A stretch of 40,959 nt of DNA from Mariniblastus sp. (GTDB taxonomy: Bacteria > Planctomycetota > Planctomycetia > Pirellulales > Pirellulaceae): positions 1-40,959 of the forward strand of contig WTFU01000059.1 of the NCBI GenBank assembly GCA_011523945.1, read 5' to 3'. Each line of letters begins with the position of its first letter. The first letter of the stretch is position 1. This document shows, piece by piece, positions 9,354 to 17,808 of the stretch. A program made the position numbers and the translations under genes. Under the pieces are notes generated by a model. That model had not been told where the DNA came from, made no database searches, and was given only the letters and a program-made list of their open reading frames with translations.

Positions 9354-10415
9354 ATGAATACCTCTGTTTCGCGTCGATTGAAAGTAGCCATTGGCATTCG
9401 AATTGTGATTGGAGTCGCTGTAATGACTACAGTCAGCAATTGTATTGCTCAGGGAAACTCCGAGCTCCCAAGCGGAATTGTGTGGCATGGCGTTCTCACC
9501 GATGGGCTTGCAGATGCAAAAGCGACTAATCGTCCAATCATGTTATTATCGGCGGCGCCACAATGTGCCGGAGTGCCTGGCATGTGGTGACCAGGAAAGC
9601 AAAATATGGACAGGAGTTTCTTGTCTAACGAAAAGGTAATTGAAGCATCTCGAAATTTCGTTTGTATACGCCTTGCGACTTATGAGGACGAAGCAGAAGC
9701 AGAGTTTTTGCGGACGGTCTACGTGGGAAGAACCGGTGATCTTGAGAACACCGTGTTTGTCTTAATGTCTCCCGACACGAAAGAAAACCTATGTCGACCC
9801 GGGCGTAGTCCCAATTTCGCGTTTCGATCACCCAACAGTCTTGCGGCTGAGATGAATAAAATCGCCGAACGATACGAAGTCACGGACACAAACGCGAATC
9901 CGATCCTTCCACAGCTTAAGGACGTCCGCTTAGGCTTAAATGTCAGTTCCTGTGACGGTTTACCTTCAGTTGTGTGCGTGGCAGATGGTAATAATCCCGC
10001 GGATTTAATGCAAAATGCACTCGCACCCATGGCGTATTCAGAGGAATTAGCTGGGAAGTTCGTCTATTCAACGACAACGGATGCTTCGATGCTGAATTCA
10101 GTCACCAATTATTTAGGCCAACCGGGAATCCTATTAATTGAGCCAGGGGATTACGGCTTGGATGGAAAGCTCGTTCAGTATTTTAGCCCATCGACAAAAA
10201 CAAGTGTGATAGAAAAGGCGCTAATCAATTACGCTAATTCGACGGGCAAGGTCACTAAAGAGCACTCTTCGCATGTGAGAACGGGAGCGAGAGAAGGGAA
10301 GACATGGGAAACGGAAATTCCCGTTGAGGATCGGAATTCGATCCAGGCACAACAGCGATCGAGGCGTTCTTCAGGTCGCGGCAGTTCGCGAGGCAGAAGG
10401 CCTGGCGGCAACTAG
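9354..10415 (+). CDS. Secreted thioredoxin-like protein, candidate selenoprotein (in-frame TGA at 9588-9590)
   Basis: One continuous frame of 353 codons interrupted by a single TGA at codon 79. The N-terminus (MNTSVSRRLK, then a hydrophobic stretch ending at AQG) is a Sec signal peptide. The start at 9354 has AAAGAG upstream. The region RPIMLLSAAPQC...MW-TGA-PGKQNMDRSFLSNEKV lines up with the thioredoxin-like pattern WCxxCKxMExxxxSDxxV: W precedes the TGA, sixteen residues separate it from the conserved V as in that family, and M, acid, R and S fall in register. The TGA therefore sits at the first redox cysteine; the second cysteine position is Lys. A hairpin just downstream fits a bacterial SECIS. 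The tail is basic and rich in R, S and G. Alternatives: recent nonsense mutation, sequence error, or reinitiation at ATG 9606 (AGGAA upstream), which would give a 269-residue product lacking the active site. Thioredoxin fold fairly sure; Sec is inference. Confidence 0.65.
9607..9627 (+). promoter_or_regulatory. Candidate bacterial SECIS hairpin downstream of the TGA codon
   Basis: The RNA can form an eight-pair stem: 9607-9614 with 9620-9627, including two G-U wobbles, closing a five-base loop AGUUU (9615-9619). The loop begins 24 bases after the UGA and has G at its second position. Bacterial SECIS elements are known to lie within the coding sequence just after UGA, with a small apical loop carrying a G in its first two bases about 16-37 bases downstream. 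Short hairpins are common by chance, so this supports but does not prove recoding. Confidence 0.45.
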
Positions 10416-10442
10416 AACCGCGTCCGAAATAACTCATCCTAG

Positions 10443-10470
10443 GGTGGCCTAATAACGGCCACCTTTTTTT
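10443..10470 (+). terminator. Rho-independent terminator after the thioredoxin-like gene
   Basis: A perfect seven-pair stem, GGTGGCC (10443-10449) with GGCCACC (10457-10463), a seven-base loop TAATAAC, then seven T. It lies 28 bases past the stop at 10415 and ends the plus-strand transcript before the convergent gene at 10503. Confidence 0.9.
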
Positions 10471-10502
10471 ATTTTCGGAAGATGAACCGGGAAGGAACGG
10501 AG

Positions 10503-11225
10503 CTACTTTTCTTGTTTCTCGAGCTCGCAGTTATTAAGGATTGAGATTTTCTGCCATATTTTACGAGACAAACCGGTTGTGAGCGTTTCCAACTCTGATG
10601 CCGCTGCCAATGCGACTCCATCTTCAAACTCTTGAGCATAAACGGCAGCTACTTTTCCAGTTAAGGAAAGCATTTCACTGCAATAGTCCAAGTATCGCCT
10701 GAGTTCAAAAAGAGTTAATCCTAACTCCGGTGATTCGCCAGTCTTTGGGTATTGAGTCTTTTGTGAAATGCGATGAGGATCTTTTGTTAACTGATGCATG
10801 TCGATTACGTGGGCAATAGAACGTAGTTCATGAAGTGCTTTTAAAGCCCTTGCCCTTTTGTACCTCACTTCAATCGACAAAAGGAAGAAGATTGCGGCGC
10901 CGATAAGAACAATATCGTTCAGGCCCGCCTCCATCAGAGTCACAACTGATTCAAGGTCCAATTGTTGGTCGAGATCAGATTGAAAATAAAAGAACGGAAC
11001 GATTGAGCAAACAAAAAGGATCAGGCAAAACGCCCAGGTCACGTAGCGAATCCAAATTACCGGTTTTCCAATCCACTCGGCTCGATCTTCCATGTTTTTT
11101 GCAATGACTGACAGTTGTCCGCACACTCGATTTAAGCCCGAGTCAGGAAATCGCTCTTTGATTCGTTGATTCAATTTTCCAATTGTTTCAACAATCAGTC
11201 TGGGTTGCAGGGTTTCGAGAGACAT
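10503..11225 (-). CDS. Hypothetical membrane protein with two transmembrane helices
   Basis: I do not recognise the family. The 240-residue protein has a soluble N-terminal part of about 60 residues (MSLETLQPRL, charged and helical), a hydrophobic segment near 67-87 (WAFCLILFVCSIVPFFYF) and a second near 108-122 (IVLIGAAIFFLLSIEV). It then has a long, mostly helical cytoplasmic-looking tail containing KRARALKALHELRS and a basic-to-acidic pattern consistent with helical hairpins. No catalytic motif is visible. It ends in the gap before the plus-strand terminator, so it is convergent with the thioredoxin-like gene and follows the uridine kinase gene on the same strand with about 50 bases between, possibly sharing its transcript. 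Confidence 0.75.
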   Translation of the reverse strand: MSLETLQPRLIVETIGKLNQRIKERFPDSGLNRVCGQLSVIAKNMEDRAEWIGKPVIWIRYVTWAFCLILFVCSIVPFFYFQSDLDQQLDLESVVTLMEAGLNDIVLIGAAIFFLLSIEVRYKRARALKALHELRSIAHVIDMHQLTKDPHRISQKTQYPKTGESPELGLTLFELRRYLDYCSEMLSLTGKVAAVYAQEFEDGVALAAASELETLTTGLSRKIWQKISILNNCELEKQEK

Positions 11226-11276
11226 AAGGACTAAACATTAAGTAAGTTATTTAGGTTCATCAAATTGACAGATAGG

Positions 11277-11942
11277 CTATATACACTCCGTTCCGCATGA
11301 GTCGGCAGTCAGGATTGCTTTAATGTGGTTTTCGAGAATTGAAATTGCTGCCCTGTTTTGGCCGCCACAAGGAACAACAATATCTGCATGCTTTTTTCCG
11401 GGTTCAAGAAATTCATGAAACATGGGACGGACTGTCTTGTGGTATTGTTCTAGAACAGAGTCAAGCGTTCTGCCCCGCTCGTTGATGTCTCTAATGAGGC
11501 GTCGAGACAGACAGACATCTAAATCGACATCCACGAAGATCTTTAGATCCAGTAGTTGGCGTACCTCGGCGTGGTGGAGAATCAGAATCCCCTCAAGCAA
11601 AATGACCTCAACCGGTTCAAAACAAGTCACATCCTTACTTCGATTATGCTGCGAATAGTCGTATTTCGGGATCTTGACGCTTTTGCCAGCGGACAACTGA
11701 GATAAGTGCTGAAAAAGAAGATCGTGCTCGAACGCATCAGGGTGGTCGTAATTAACGAGTTCACGTTCCGCGAATGAAAGGCCATCGCGGCAGCGATAGT
11801 AGCAGTCCTCGTTAATGGTTTTTACCTGCTCTTCGCCGAATTCGTTATTTATCGAATCACGAAGCTGGGAAGCCAATAGGCTTTTTCCGGATCCCGAAGC
11901 ACCCGCGATTCCGATAAATATTGGTTTTTTTAATACTTCCAT
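11277..11942 (-). CDS. udk: Uridine kinase
   Basis: Pyrimidine salvage kinase phosphorylating uridine and cytidine with ATP or GTP to give UMP and CMP. The P-loop GASGSGKS is at residues 14-21. Other family features are INEDCYYR (the acidic base and substrate-binding segment), NYDHPDAF, and a central PKYDYSQHNR with VILLEGIL immediately after, followed by RLIRDINERGR, the lid and nucleotide-binding arginines. Length of 221 residues is typical. I chose the ATG at 11942 (MEVLKKPIFIGIAG); the frame is open upstream to a TTG at 12002, giving 20 extra residues that the family lacks. The gene faces away from the DUF481 gene upstream. Confidence 0.93.
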   Translation of the reverse strand: MEVLKKPIFIGIAGASGSGKSLLASQLRDSINNEFGEEQVKTINEDCYYRCRDGLSFAERELVNYDHPDAFEHDLLFQHLSQLSAGKSVKIPKYDYSQHNRSKDVTCFEPVEVILLEGILILHHAEVRQLLDLKIFVDVDLDVCLSRRLIRDINERGRTLDSVLEQYHKTVRPMFHEFLEPGKKHADIVVPCGGQNRAAISILENHIKAILTADSCGTECI

Positions 11943-12081
11943 TTTGTCTAAAAAATTAGCGTGACAATGGGGAAATGAATTGGTGTAAATCTTACACGCC
12001 AACGGGGCAAAGAATCAGCCTTGTCGAAAGTTTTTATGTCCGCTAATCTCCCGTCCCATGCTTCTTTTCTGAGGAATTGCC

Positions 12082-12852
12082 GTGAAAGTTTCCACCTTTC
12101 TTTTCCATCTATTTTGCCTCTTTTTAACGACTGGCGCATGTTTTGGCCAGACTTCGGTGGAGATTGAAAATCCTGAGATAATAATTGAGGAGGAACCGAG
12201 TATTTGGAGCGGATCTTTCACTGCCGGGCTCAACGGCAAATCAGGCAACAGTCAAAGTGTGGACATGAATGTTGAGATGAATTGGGTCCGGGAAACAGAT
12301 TTCAGCAAAACCGACCTAATTGCCAACTACTTTTACAGCACCAACCAACTAGCGACCGTCACGGATCGCTTTTTTGGACAAGCCCGGCAGGAACGCAAAA
12401 TACGAGAGGGGCGCTTAAGTGCGTTTGCTCAAACGGCTGTCAACTGGGATCGTTTCAAGAATTATGATTACAGAATTGCATTGCACTCTGGTCTGTCCTA
12501 CGAGGTTTTTAAGAAAGAGGATCGTTCTTTAACCACTCGTCTAGGTGCTGGTGCTTCAAAAGAAGTAGGAGCGGTGATCGATGATTGGATTCCTGAACTC
12601 CAGCTAGGTGCCGATTGGGAGCGGGACATCACCGACACCGTCAAAACCTACTGCAACATCGATTACTATCCCAGTTTTAAGAATTTTGAAGAATTCCGTC
12701 TCAATACAAACGTCGGCCTTGAGTTCCTGATCGATTGGGAAAAAGACATTAACTTTAGAATTTTCGCCTTTAACCGTTACGACAACACGCCACCGGCTGG
12801 CAATGTCTCGAGCGATTTAGATTATGGATTTGCGCTGTCGTTTGATTTCTAG
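12082..12852 (+). CDS. DUF481 outer-membrane beta-barrel protein (YdiY-like)
   Basis: A 256-residue exported protein with a clear signal peptide (MKVSTFLFHLFCLFLTTGACFGQ) followed by alternating beta-strand sequence with many aromatic residues and a C-terminal FDF, as expected for an outer-membrane barrel. The pattern WSGSFTAGLNGKSGNSQSVD matches the DUF481 family, which includes E. coli YdiY and proteins described as salt-stress induced outer membrane proteins; the precise role is unknown. The start is GTG at 12082, supported by GAGG seven bases upstream. It stands alone between the divergent uridine kinase gene and a convergent PQQ-repeat gene. Confidence 0.88.
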   Translation: MKVSTFLFHLFCLFLTTGACFGQTSVEIENPEIIIEEEPSIWSGSFTAGLNGKSGNSQSVDMNVEMNWVRETDFSKTDLIANYFYSTNQLATVTDRFFGQARQERKIREGRLSAFAQTAVNWDRFKNYDYRIALHSGLSYEVFKKEDRSLTTRLGAGASKEVGAVIDDWIPELQLGADWERDITDTVKTYCNIDYYPSFKNFEEFRLNTNVGLEFLIDWEKDINFRIFAFNRYDNTPPAGNVSSDLDYGFALSFDF

Positions 12853-12886
12853 TCGAGCCCGTGGCTGAAGTAATTGACAGCAACGT

Positions 12887-14143
12887 CTAGTTCTTTGGTT
12901 TTCCATTGATGCAATACAGTTTGGAAATGCTGCGGAGAATTAGGCGATTTCCGGATACGGCCGGAGACGCCTTGAACCCGTCACCTAATTCAGTCTCCTC
13001 AACCAAATCATATTCTTCGGTGGGTTGGATAGCGTAGATTTGCCCTTTCTCGCTAAACGCAAAGATATGCTCACCATCGAATATGGGTGAGGAAGCGAAT
13101 GTAGTGCGTATTCTTTCTTGCCACATGATTTTCCCGTCAGCCGCTCGAACGCAACTCGCAATTCCCTTGTCGTTAAACATAAATAGATTTCCATTTACTA
13201 AAATTGGGGAAGGACGGCGGGTGACATTTTTGCTAATGGTCCAATCGATATTCGTCTTTGTGATATCACCACTACCCTTTGGGTTGATGGCGTCCATTCG
13301 CCCCATTCCGTTGGTCAATATAACGAGTCCATCCTCGGTCAGCAGGGGCCTCGCTGAAGCGTTCATGCCGTCGTGATAGACTGTCCACATTGGCTTGCCG
13401 TTGTTCGGGTCATAGGCTACGGTTGCACTAGCTGACGGGTAAATCAACATTGGTTTACCAGCGATCTCAAAAACACTTGCAGTGCCATACGCTTTTTTCC
13501 AATCGCCGTTGTCGGTCCCGTACTCAAGATTTCGGTCCGTCTTCCAGGCAGTTTCACCAGTCTTCTTATTTAACGCTACCACGTACTGCTTGTCCGCACC
13601 GTCATAGGCAACAATCAAGTTATCGCCATAAAGAATTGGTGACGATCCTGGTCCGCGAAAGTGATCGCACTCAAAATCCTCGCGACTCCAGATGGTCTTG
13701 CCAGTGTTCGTGTCCAAACAGGTCGTGCCATAGCTGCCGAAGTGGAGATAAACTCGCCCAGCCTCAACTACCGGAGTACAACTTGCATAACTATTGGTGG
13801 CGTGTCGAAACCGAGGGTTTTCATTTTGGTAAATCAATTTGTCGTGAATTACTTCACCGGTATCGAGATCAACGCAAATGCCGAACATCTGTTTTCCGTC
13901 TTCGGTGGCAGACGTTAGCCAGATTTGTTTCCCCCAAATAACCGGGGAAGACCAACCCCGCCCGTGAATGGGTGTTTCCCACGCAATATTTGACTGATCA
14001 CCTAAAGCGGGTGGCAGGGAAATCGCGGACGCGATGCCATCACCATTGGGGCCGCGAAATTCCGGCCAATTCTCCTGACCAAGCAGAGAATTAACCAACG
14101 CAACCAAATAGATAACCGGAAATAAATGTTTGACAAACTGCAC
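12887..14143 (-). CDS. Exported PQQ-repeat beta-propeller protein
   Basis: An exported beta-propeller with repeated PQQ-like blades. After a signal peptide (FVKHLFPVIYLVALVNSLLGQ) comes NWPEFRGPNGDG, the characteristic opening of planctomycete propeller proteins, then blade motifs such as DLDTGEVI, DTNTGKTIW, NKKTGETAWK, DPNNGKPMW and AADGKIMWQ. Such proteins resemble BamB and quinoprotein dehydrogenases, but no calcium/PQQ catalytic set is visible, so a scaffold or binding role is as likely as an enzyme. I chose the GTG at 14143, which has AAGGA seven bases upstream; an upstream GTG at 14167 is also in frame. It converges with the DUF481 gene (34 bases between stops). Confidence 0.9.
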   Translation of the reverse strand: MQFVKHLFPVIYLVALVNSLLGQENWPEFRGPNGDGIASAISLPPALGDQSNIAWETPIHGRGWSSPVIWGKQIWLTSATEDGKQMFGICVDLDTGEVIHDKLIYQNENPRFRHATNSYASCTPVVEAGRVYLHFGSYGTTCLDTNTGKTIWSREDFECDHFRGPGSSPILYGDNLIVAYDGADKQYVVALNKKTGETAWKTDRNLEYGTDNGDWKKAYGTASVFEIAGKPMLIYPSASATVAYDPNNGKPMWTVYHDGMNASARPLLTEDGLVILTNGMGRMDAINPKGSGDITKTNIDWTISKNVTRRPSPILVNGNLFMFNDKGIASCVRAADGKIMWQERIRTTFASSPIFDGEHIFAFSEKGQIYAIQPTEEYDLVEETELGDGFKASPAVSGNRLILRSISKLYCINGKPKN

Positions 14144-14404
14144 GTTAACGTCCTTTTCGACTATCACTATTCCGCCCTGGCAAATCTGTGCAACTCGATT
14201 ATCGAAAAGGCCGATTCGAGAGATTGGGCAGAGAAATATCTGGGGTATCGCAATGCTTTTGCGTAGAAAATCAACGCACTGCTCCCATTAAACATCAGAG
14301 ATAATAGATCAAATCTAAAGACGGATTCAACCAAAAAGTGGCAGCACGGAGGAGCAATTTAAATAAAATCGACGAACAACTTTGACTTGGTACTTACCCT
14401 TTTT

Positions 14405-15775
14405 CTAGAGGGTAAAGGTTAAGCCTAGCACGACCGAGTTTTGGACAACCTCCGGGTCGCTCAGATTTAATAGCCCAACGAGTGGCGCGAATCCTGTACT
14501 GCGAACGTACTCAAGACTAATTTGAGCATTTCGGGAAGGCTCAACACGGTATCCAATTACCAGTTGTCGATTAAATTCAAAATCCGTTCCGGGTGGACCT
14601 TGGATGCCCTCGCTCCATGAGACAGACCACCGAGCAGGCATCGAAATGAAGTAGGAGTCTAATGCTGCTTCAGCACTGTATGCGATCACCTCATGATTGG
14701 TGGCAGGCCAGTCGTTCACGGTTCGTACGTACTCAAAACCGAGGTGCATCCTGTTTATACGTAATCTGGCGTTGACGTCCCACGCTCCGTTTGGATCTCC
14801 AAAAAGTGTCGGATCATTATGTTCCGGAACGTTAGCGTCATAGATCGTACCGTAAATGAAACCGCCACCTAGTTTCAATTCTCCATCTCGCCTTGCTAGA
14901 GGCATTCTTAGGAGTAAATTTGCGGCAAAATTATTCACATCTCCGGACGCTTTGGAGTCGACCACGCGGACGCCGCGACCACCACTGAGGCCCGCGAATG
15001 TGGCGCTTACAATGCCATTGTCAAATCCGATACCGCCGCCTTCCCCTAACGCACCAAAATAGTGCCACGGAATTGACTGAGAAAAAGGGCTTAACGTTCC
15101 CATATCTCCAAAGCCGACATTTTTCTTTCCCAGATAACCGTACCAAGAAGATCGCGAAAAATCCCCGAACACCACGTAAGCCTGTCGAACCTGGTAACTG
15201 CCCTGCTTCGGATTGTTAAAGGAAAAAACATCGGAAAAAAGAGTCTCAAAATAGCCGTGCAGCCTCGGGCCGAAATTTACGCTCGTCGCCAAATTGGCTT
15301 GTAACATTCTGATATCGGAAGCAAAGTCACCTTCAAAATCAGTCGGAAACCGCCCGAGATAAGGGAATTTATCGGCCTCATTGGTTCGTCCATAGATGGC
15401 CGAGGCTCGAAATTGAGCGCCGAGCGTCATGTTGGTCTGCCCGGAACTATTGAGTGAATGTTCAAGTAGCAGGATTTCCTTGTTCGACTGACGATTTTGA
15501 AAATCAAGCATCTCCCGAGAATAATCGGGCGCCAACTGTATGAAGTTCCCATCAATAATGTCTGCAAACTGACTGCCATCCTCGATGACCACTTCCCCTT
15601 CGACACCTTCAGGGTACTCAATTTCCACAGAAGGGATAGAGGATTCGAAGACGAACTCGTCTTGGGCCAATACCGCAGGCGAATCTAAAGTCATGAAAAT
15701 CGCCGCAAAGCAAATCCAAAGGCTCAAAATTCGAAAGCTGGAAATTTTTGCAATCGAATGACTAATTAAAAACAT
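14405..15775 (-). CDS. Outer-membrane porin, LbtU-like
   Basis: A 456-residue exported protein: signal peptide ending near AVLAQ, an acidic linker (about 30-60), then a beta-barrel rich in alternating aromatics and glycines, ending in LGLTFTL, a C-terminal phenylalanine-type barrel signature. The block AYVVFGDFSRSSWYGYLGKK followed by FGDMGTLSPFSQSIPW resembles the LbtU siderophore-porin family known from Legionella and Coxiella, where this region has a similar residue pattern. That assignment is from memory of the family pattern, so it may simply be a general porin. No siderophore synthesis or TonB genes lie nearby. A short inverted repeat (TTACCCT/AGGGTAA, 14394-14415) spans the stop but lacks a T-run. 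Confidence 0.7.
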   Translation of the reverse strand: MFLISHSIAKISSFRILSLWICFAAIFMTLDSPAVLAQDEFVFESSIPSVEIEYPEGVEGEVVIEDGSQFADIIDGNFIQLAPDYSREMLDFQNRQSNKEILLLEHSLNSSGQTNMTLGAQFRASAIYGRTNEADKFPYLGRFPTDFEGDFASDIRMLQANLATSVNFGPRLHGYFETLFSDVFSFNNPKQGSYQVRQAYVVFGDFSRSSWYGYLGKKNVGFGDMGTLSPFSQSIPWHYFGALGEGGGIGFDNGIVSATFAGLSGGRGVRVVDSKASGDVNNFAANLLLRMPLARRDGELKLGGGFIYGTIYDANVPEHNDPTLFGDPNGAWDVNARLRINRMHLGFEYVRTVNDWPATNHEVIAYSAEAALDSYFISMPARWSVSWSEGIQGPPGTDFEFNRQLVIGYRVEPSRNAQISLEYVRSTGFAPLVGLLNLSDPEVVQNSVVLGLTFTL

Positions 15776-15886
15776 TCAGAGTATCCTTGAAGAACTCAGG
15801 GGAACGTCAGGAAGCGAATCTTTAATTAGATATTGTTTTTCTTTAAGTCAACTCGGATATTTTTTAAGCTGCAGCTTTTAGTGCTG

Positions 15887-16993
15887 CTAGCTGGTTTTGA
15901 TTCCAATTTTTAATACGTCGCGGCAGTACTTAAGACTATTTAAGAGCTCCTGCATTTGAAATTCTGGATCATTTGCTTTTCCGGCAGCGATCGGCTCACC
16001 TCGTCGTGCGAGTCGCAAAAACGCCTCATAGTCGACCGCTTTGACATCCGGATAGGCTTTCCAAAATTCATCCTTTTTGAAGTCGAAAGGCTTGTTAAAT
16101 CCGGAAATGATTTCTAACTGGAACGGAACTCCGGGGCAAAGCTTGGCAAACAGATCGGCGTAGCGCTTCCAGTCAACTAAACCTTCGCCAACGGCATTCC
16201 AGGCAACTCGAGCACCAGTGTCGGTTAGCCATGCAGTTGAATCGCGAATACCCGAGCTCACTGCATAAGGTCCAAGAATTTTTAAATTTTCAATTGGATC
16301 CTCAAGAGTCCAGGTGGCATTTCCACTGTCGATTGTTGCCCCGACGTATTCAGGGCCAGCGGCTTCGATTAATCCGACCAATTCACGAGCCTGCATATCG
16401 CCAGCGTGATTCTCGACAGCAATTTTTACGTTCGCGTCTATTGCCGCGGTTCTAACCTTCTTTAAAACTTCCACGGTGCGGTCGATGTGTTTTTGAATTC
16501 CACCCTCAGTCCTGCGATCTTTCTCTCCACCCAAATAGCATCGGAAAACCGGAGAGCCAATTTCGGAGGCAATCCTAATTCCGAGGCGAAGATGTTCCTC
16601 CGGAGAGCCCCATTTGTCATTCCATCGCCCCGCTGACGGGCATATGCCGCCGGTACCGGCATGGACGACCACTCCCAAATCCGAAGCCTTGCTTGCCAGT
16701 TCGCGAAGGTAATTTGTTTGGTGATTCTCGTAAACGTCTAAATCCGAAAGCAGCAATGAGTCGACTTTCTGTGTTCCGGCAAAATCCAATAACTGTGAAG
16801 CTTTCCACTTCAAAGCCCTAATCGAAAAATTGTCAAAACCAAGTGGAATTTTACGTTTTGGGGTGGTAGGAACGGATTCACCTTGCGCTTGCACCGCTGT
16901 ATTTGAAGCCAAAGTGATTAGGGCTGCGCCGCTGGCCGCAAGGAATTGACGTCGAGGCAAGTCCGCTACATTGAAGTTAGGTTTCGTTGACAT
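15887..16993 (-). CDS. TAT-exported sugar phosphate isomerase/epimerase-like TIM-barrel protein
   Basis: A xylose-isomerase-like TIM barrel (AP endonuclease family 2 fold) carried behind a twin-arginine signal, PRRQFLAASGAALITLASN. Metal-binding type features are visible: HAGTGG (near residue 113), KIAVENHAGDM with the Glu and His expected of a metal centre, ATIDSGNATW with the Asp/Gly turn, and LEIISGF with a Glu at the last strand. Planctomycetes carry many such exported isomerase-like proteins, usually linked to carbohydrate breakdown; the substrate here is unknown. I chose ATG 16993 because GAGGAG lies nine bases upstream; a TTG at 17050 is further up in frame. It follows inorganic pyrophosphatase by about 90 bases on the same strand. 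Confidence 0.87.
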   Translation of the reverse strand: MSTKPNFNVADLPRRQFLAASGAALITLASNTAVQAQGESVPTTPKRKIPLGFDNFSIRALKWKASQLLDFAGTQKVDSLLLSDLDVYENHQTNYLRELASKASDLGVVVHAGTGGICPSAGRWNDKWGSPEEHLRLGIRIASEIGSPVFRCYLGGEKDRRTEGGIQKHIDRTVEVLKKVRTAAIDANVKIAVENHAGDMQARELVGLIEAAGPEYVGATIDSGNATWTLEDPIENLKILGPYAVSSGIRDSTAWLTDTGARVAWNAVGEGLVDWKRYADLFAKLCPGVPFQLEIISGFNKPFDFKKDEFWKAYPDVKAVDYEAFLRLARRGEPIAAGKANDPEFQMQELLNSLKYCRDVLKIGIKTS

Positions 16994-17079
16994 CGCCGTA
17001 TTCTCCTCTTTGCGTTCAAGTCTGGTATCTTCGTTTTTTGGGTTTATCAAGAACTCGGCAAGATGACGACTCGGAAAGA

Positions 17080-17613
17080 CTATGATTCCGCTTTGCTGCG
17101 TTCAATTGCTTCCACAATCATTCTTTTCGCTACGTCTACCTGTTCCACGCTGGTAATTTCCACCCATTTATCTGCTTCTAAATCTTTATAGTGTTGAAAA
17201 AAGTGCTCGATTTGCTGAATGGTGATTTCAGGCAGATCGGAATAGCTTTTGATGTTTTCGTACCGTCGCGTCAGCTTGCTAGTCGGGACGGCAATGATTT
17301 TCTCGTCCGGTCCTGCGTCATCTTTCATCACGAGGACACCAACAGGTCGGCAGCTCATCACTGCCCCCGGCACAATTGCTCTAGTATTACAGACGAGGAC
17401 GTCAATCGGGTCGCCATCAAGTGAAAGCGTGTGGGGGATAAATCCATAGTTTCCTGGATAGACCATGGGGGTGTAGAGAAATCGATCAACAAACATCGTC
17501 CCGGATGCTTTATCGAGCTCGTACTTGATCGGCTGACCACCTACGGGAACTTCGACGATTACATTAATGTCTTCCGGAGGATTAGTGCCAATTGGAATAG
17601 AGTCTATTCGCAT
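17080..17613 (-). CDS. ppa: Inorganic pyrophosphatase, family I
   Basis: Soluble pyrophosphatase hydrolysing PPi to phosphate, which drives biosynthetic reactions. The signature DGDPIDVLV is at residues 66-74, with the metal-binding aspartates D66, D68 and D71; the [11 protein letters not shown] segment precedes it, and [12 protein letters not shown] follows, as in the family. At 177 residues it matches bacterial family I enzymes. The start ATG at 17613 has GGAAA a few bases upstream. It is cytoplasmic, having no signal. It is probably a single gene or coupled with the downstream isomerase-like gene, but their functions are not obviously linked. Confidence 0.96.
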   Translation of the reverse strand: MRIDSIPIGTNPPEDINVIVEVPVGGQPIKYELDKASGTMFVDRFLYTPMVYPGNYGFIPHTLSLDGDPIDVLVCNTRAIVPGAVMSCRPVGVLVMKDDAGPDEKIIAVPTSKLTRRYENIKSYSDLPEITIQQIEHFFQHYKDLEADKWVEITSVEQVDVAKRMIVEAIERSKAES

Positions 17614-17751
17614 CGATAGGTTTCCGATTGTTAAAAGTTAGCGGCCGCAAATCGTTTTCAAGGGAACTAACGACTCCGAGGCTGTGAAACCCTAATCTTA
17701 ATCGTTGCCAATTCAGACACCAGAGGTAGCACGGTTGACAAGTCGGCGCAT

Positions 17752-17778
17752 AAAAAAAGAGACGGCCTACCGGCCATC
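17752..17778 (-). terminator. Rho-independent terminator after the 153-residue hypothetical gene
   Basis: On the minus strand, GATGGCC (17778-17772) pairs with GGCCGTC (17767-17761) across a four-base loop, with one G-U pair, followed shortly by a run of seven T (17758-17752). It lies about 30 bases beyond the stop at 17809. Confidence 0.85.
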
Positions 17779-17808
17779 CCCTTAATAAATCGATAATGTT
17801 GTCGAGTC

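Noticed and set aside
9606-10415. Separate gene starting at ATG 9606 with AGGAA upstream
   Set aside because: It lies in the same frame as the upstream half, with only the TGA between. A product starting here would lack the first strand and the active site of the thioredoxin fold, so I treat it as a continuation, keeping reinitiation as an alternative.
14394-14415. Inverted repeat TTACCCT/AGGGTAA at the porin stop as a terminator
   Set aside because: The stem is real but has no T-run after it on the minus strand and spans the stop codon, so it is not a convincing terminator.
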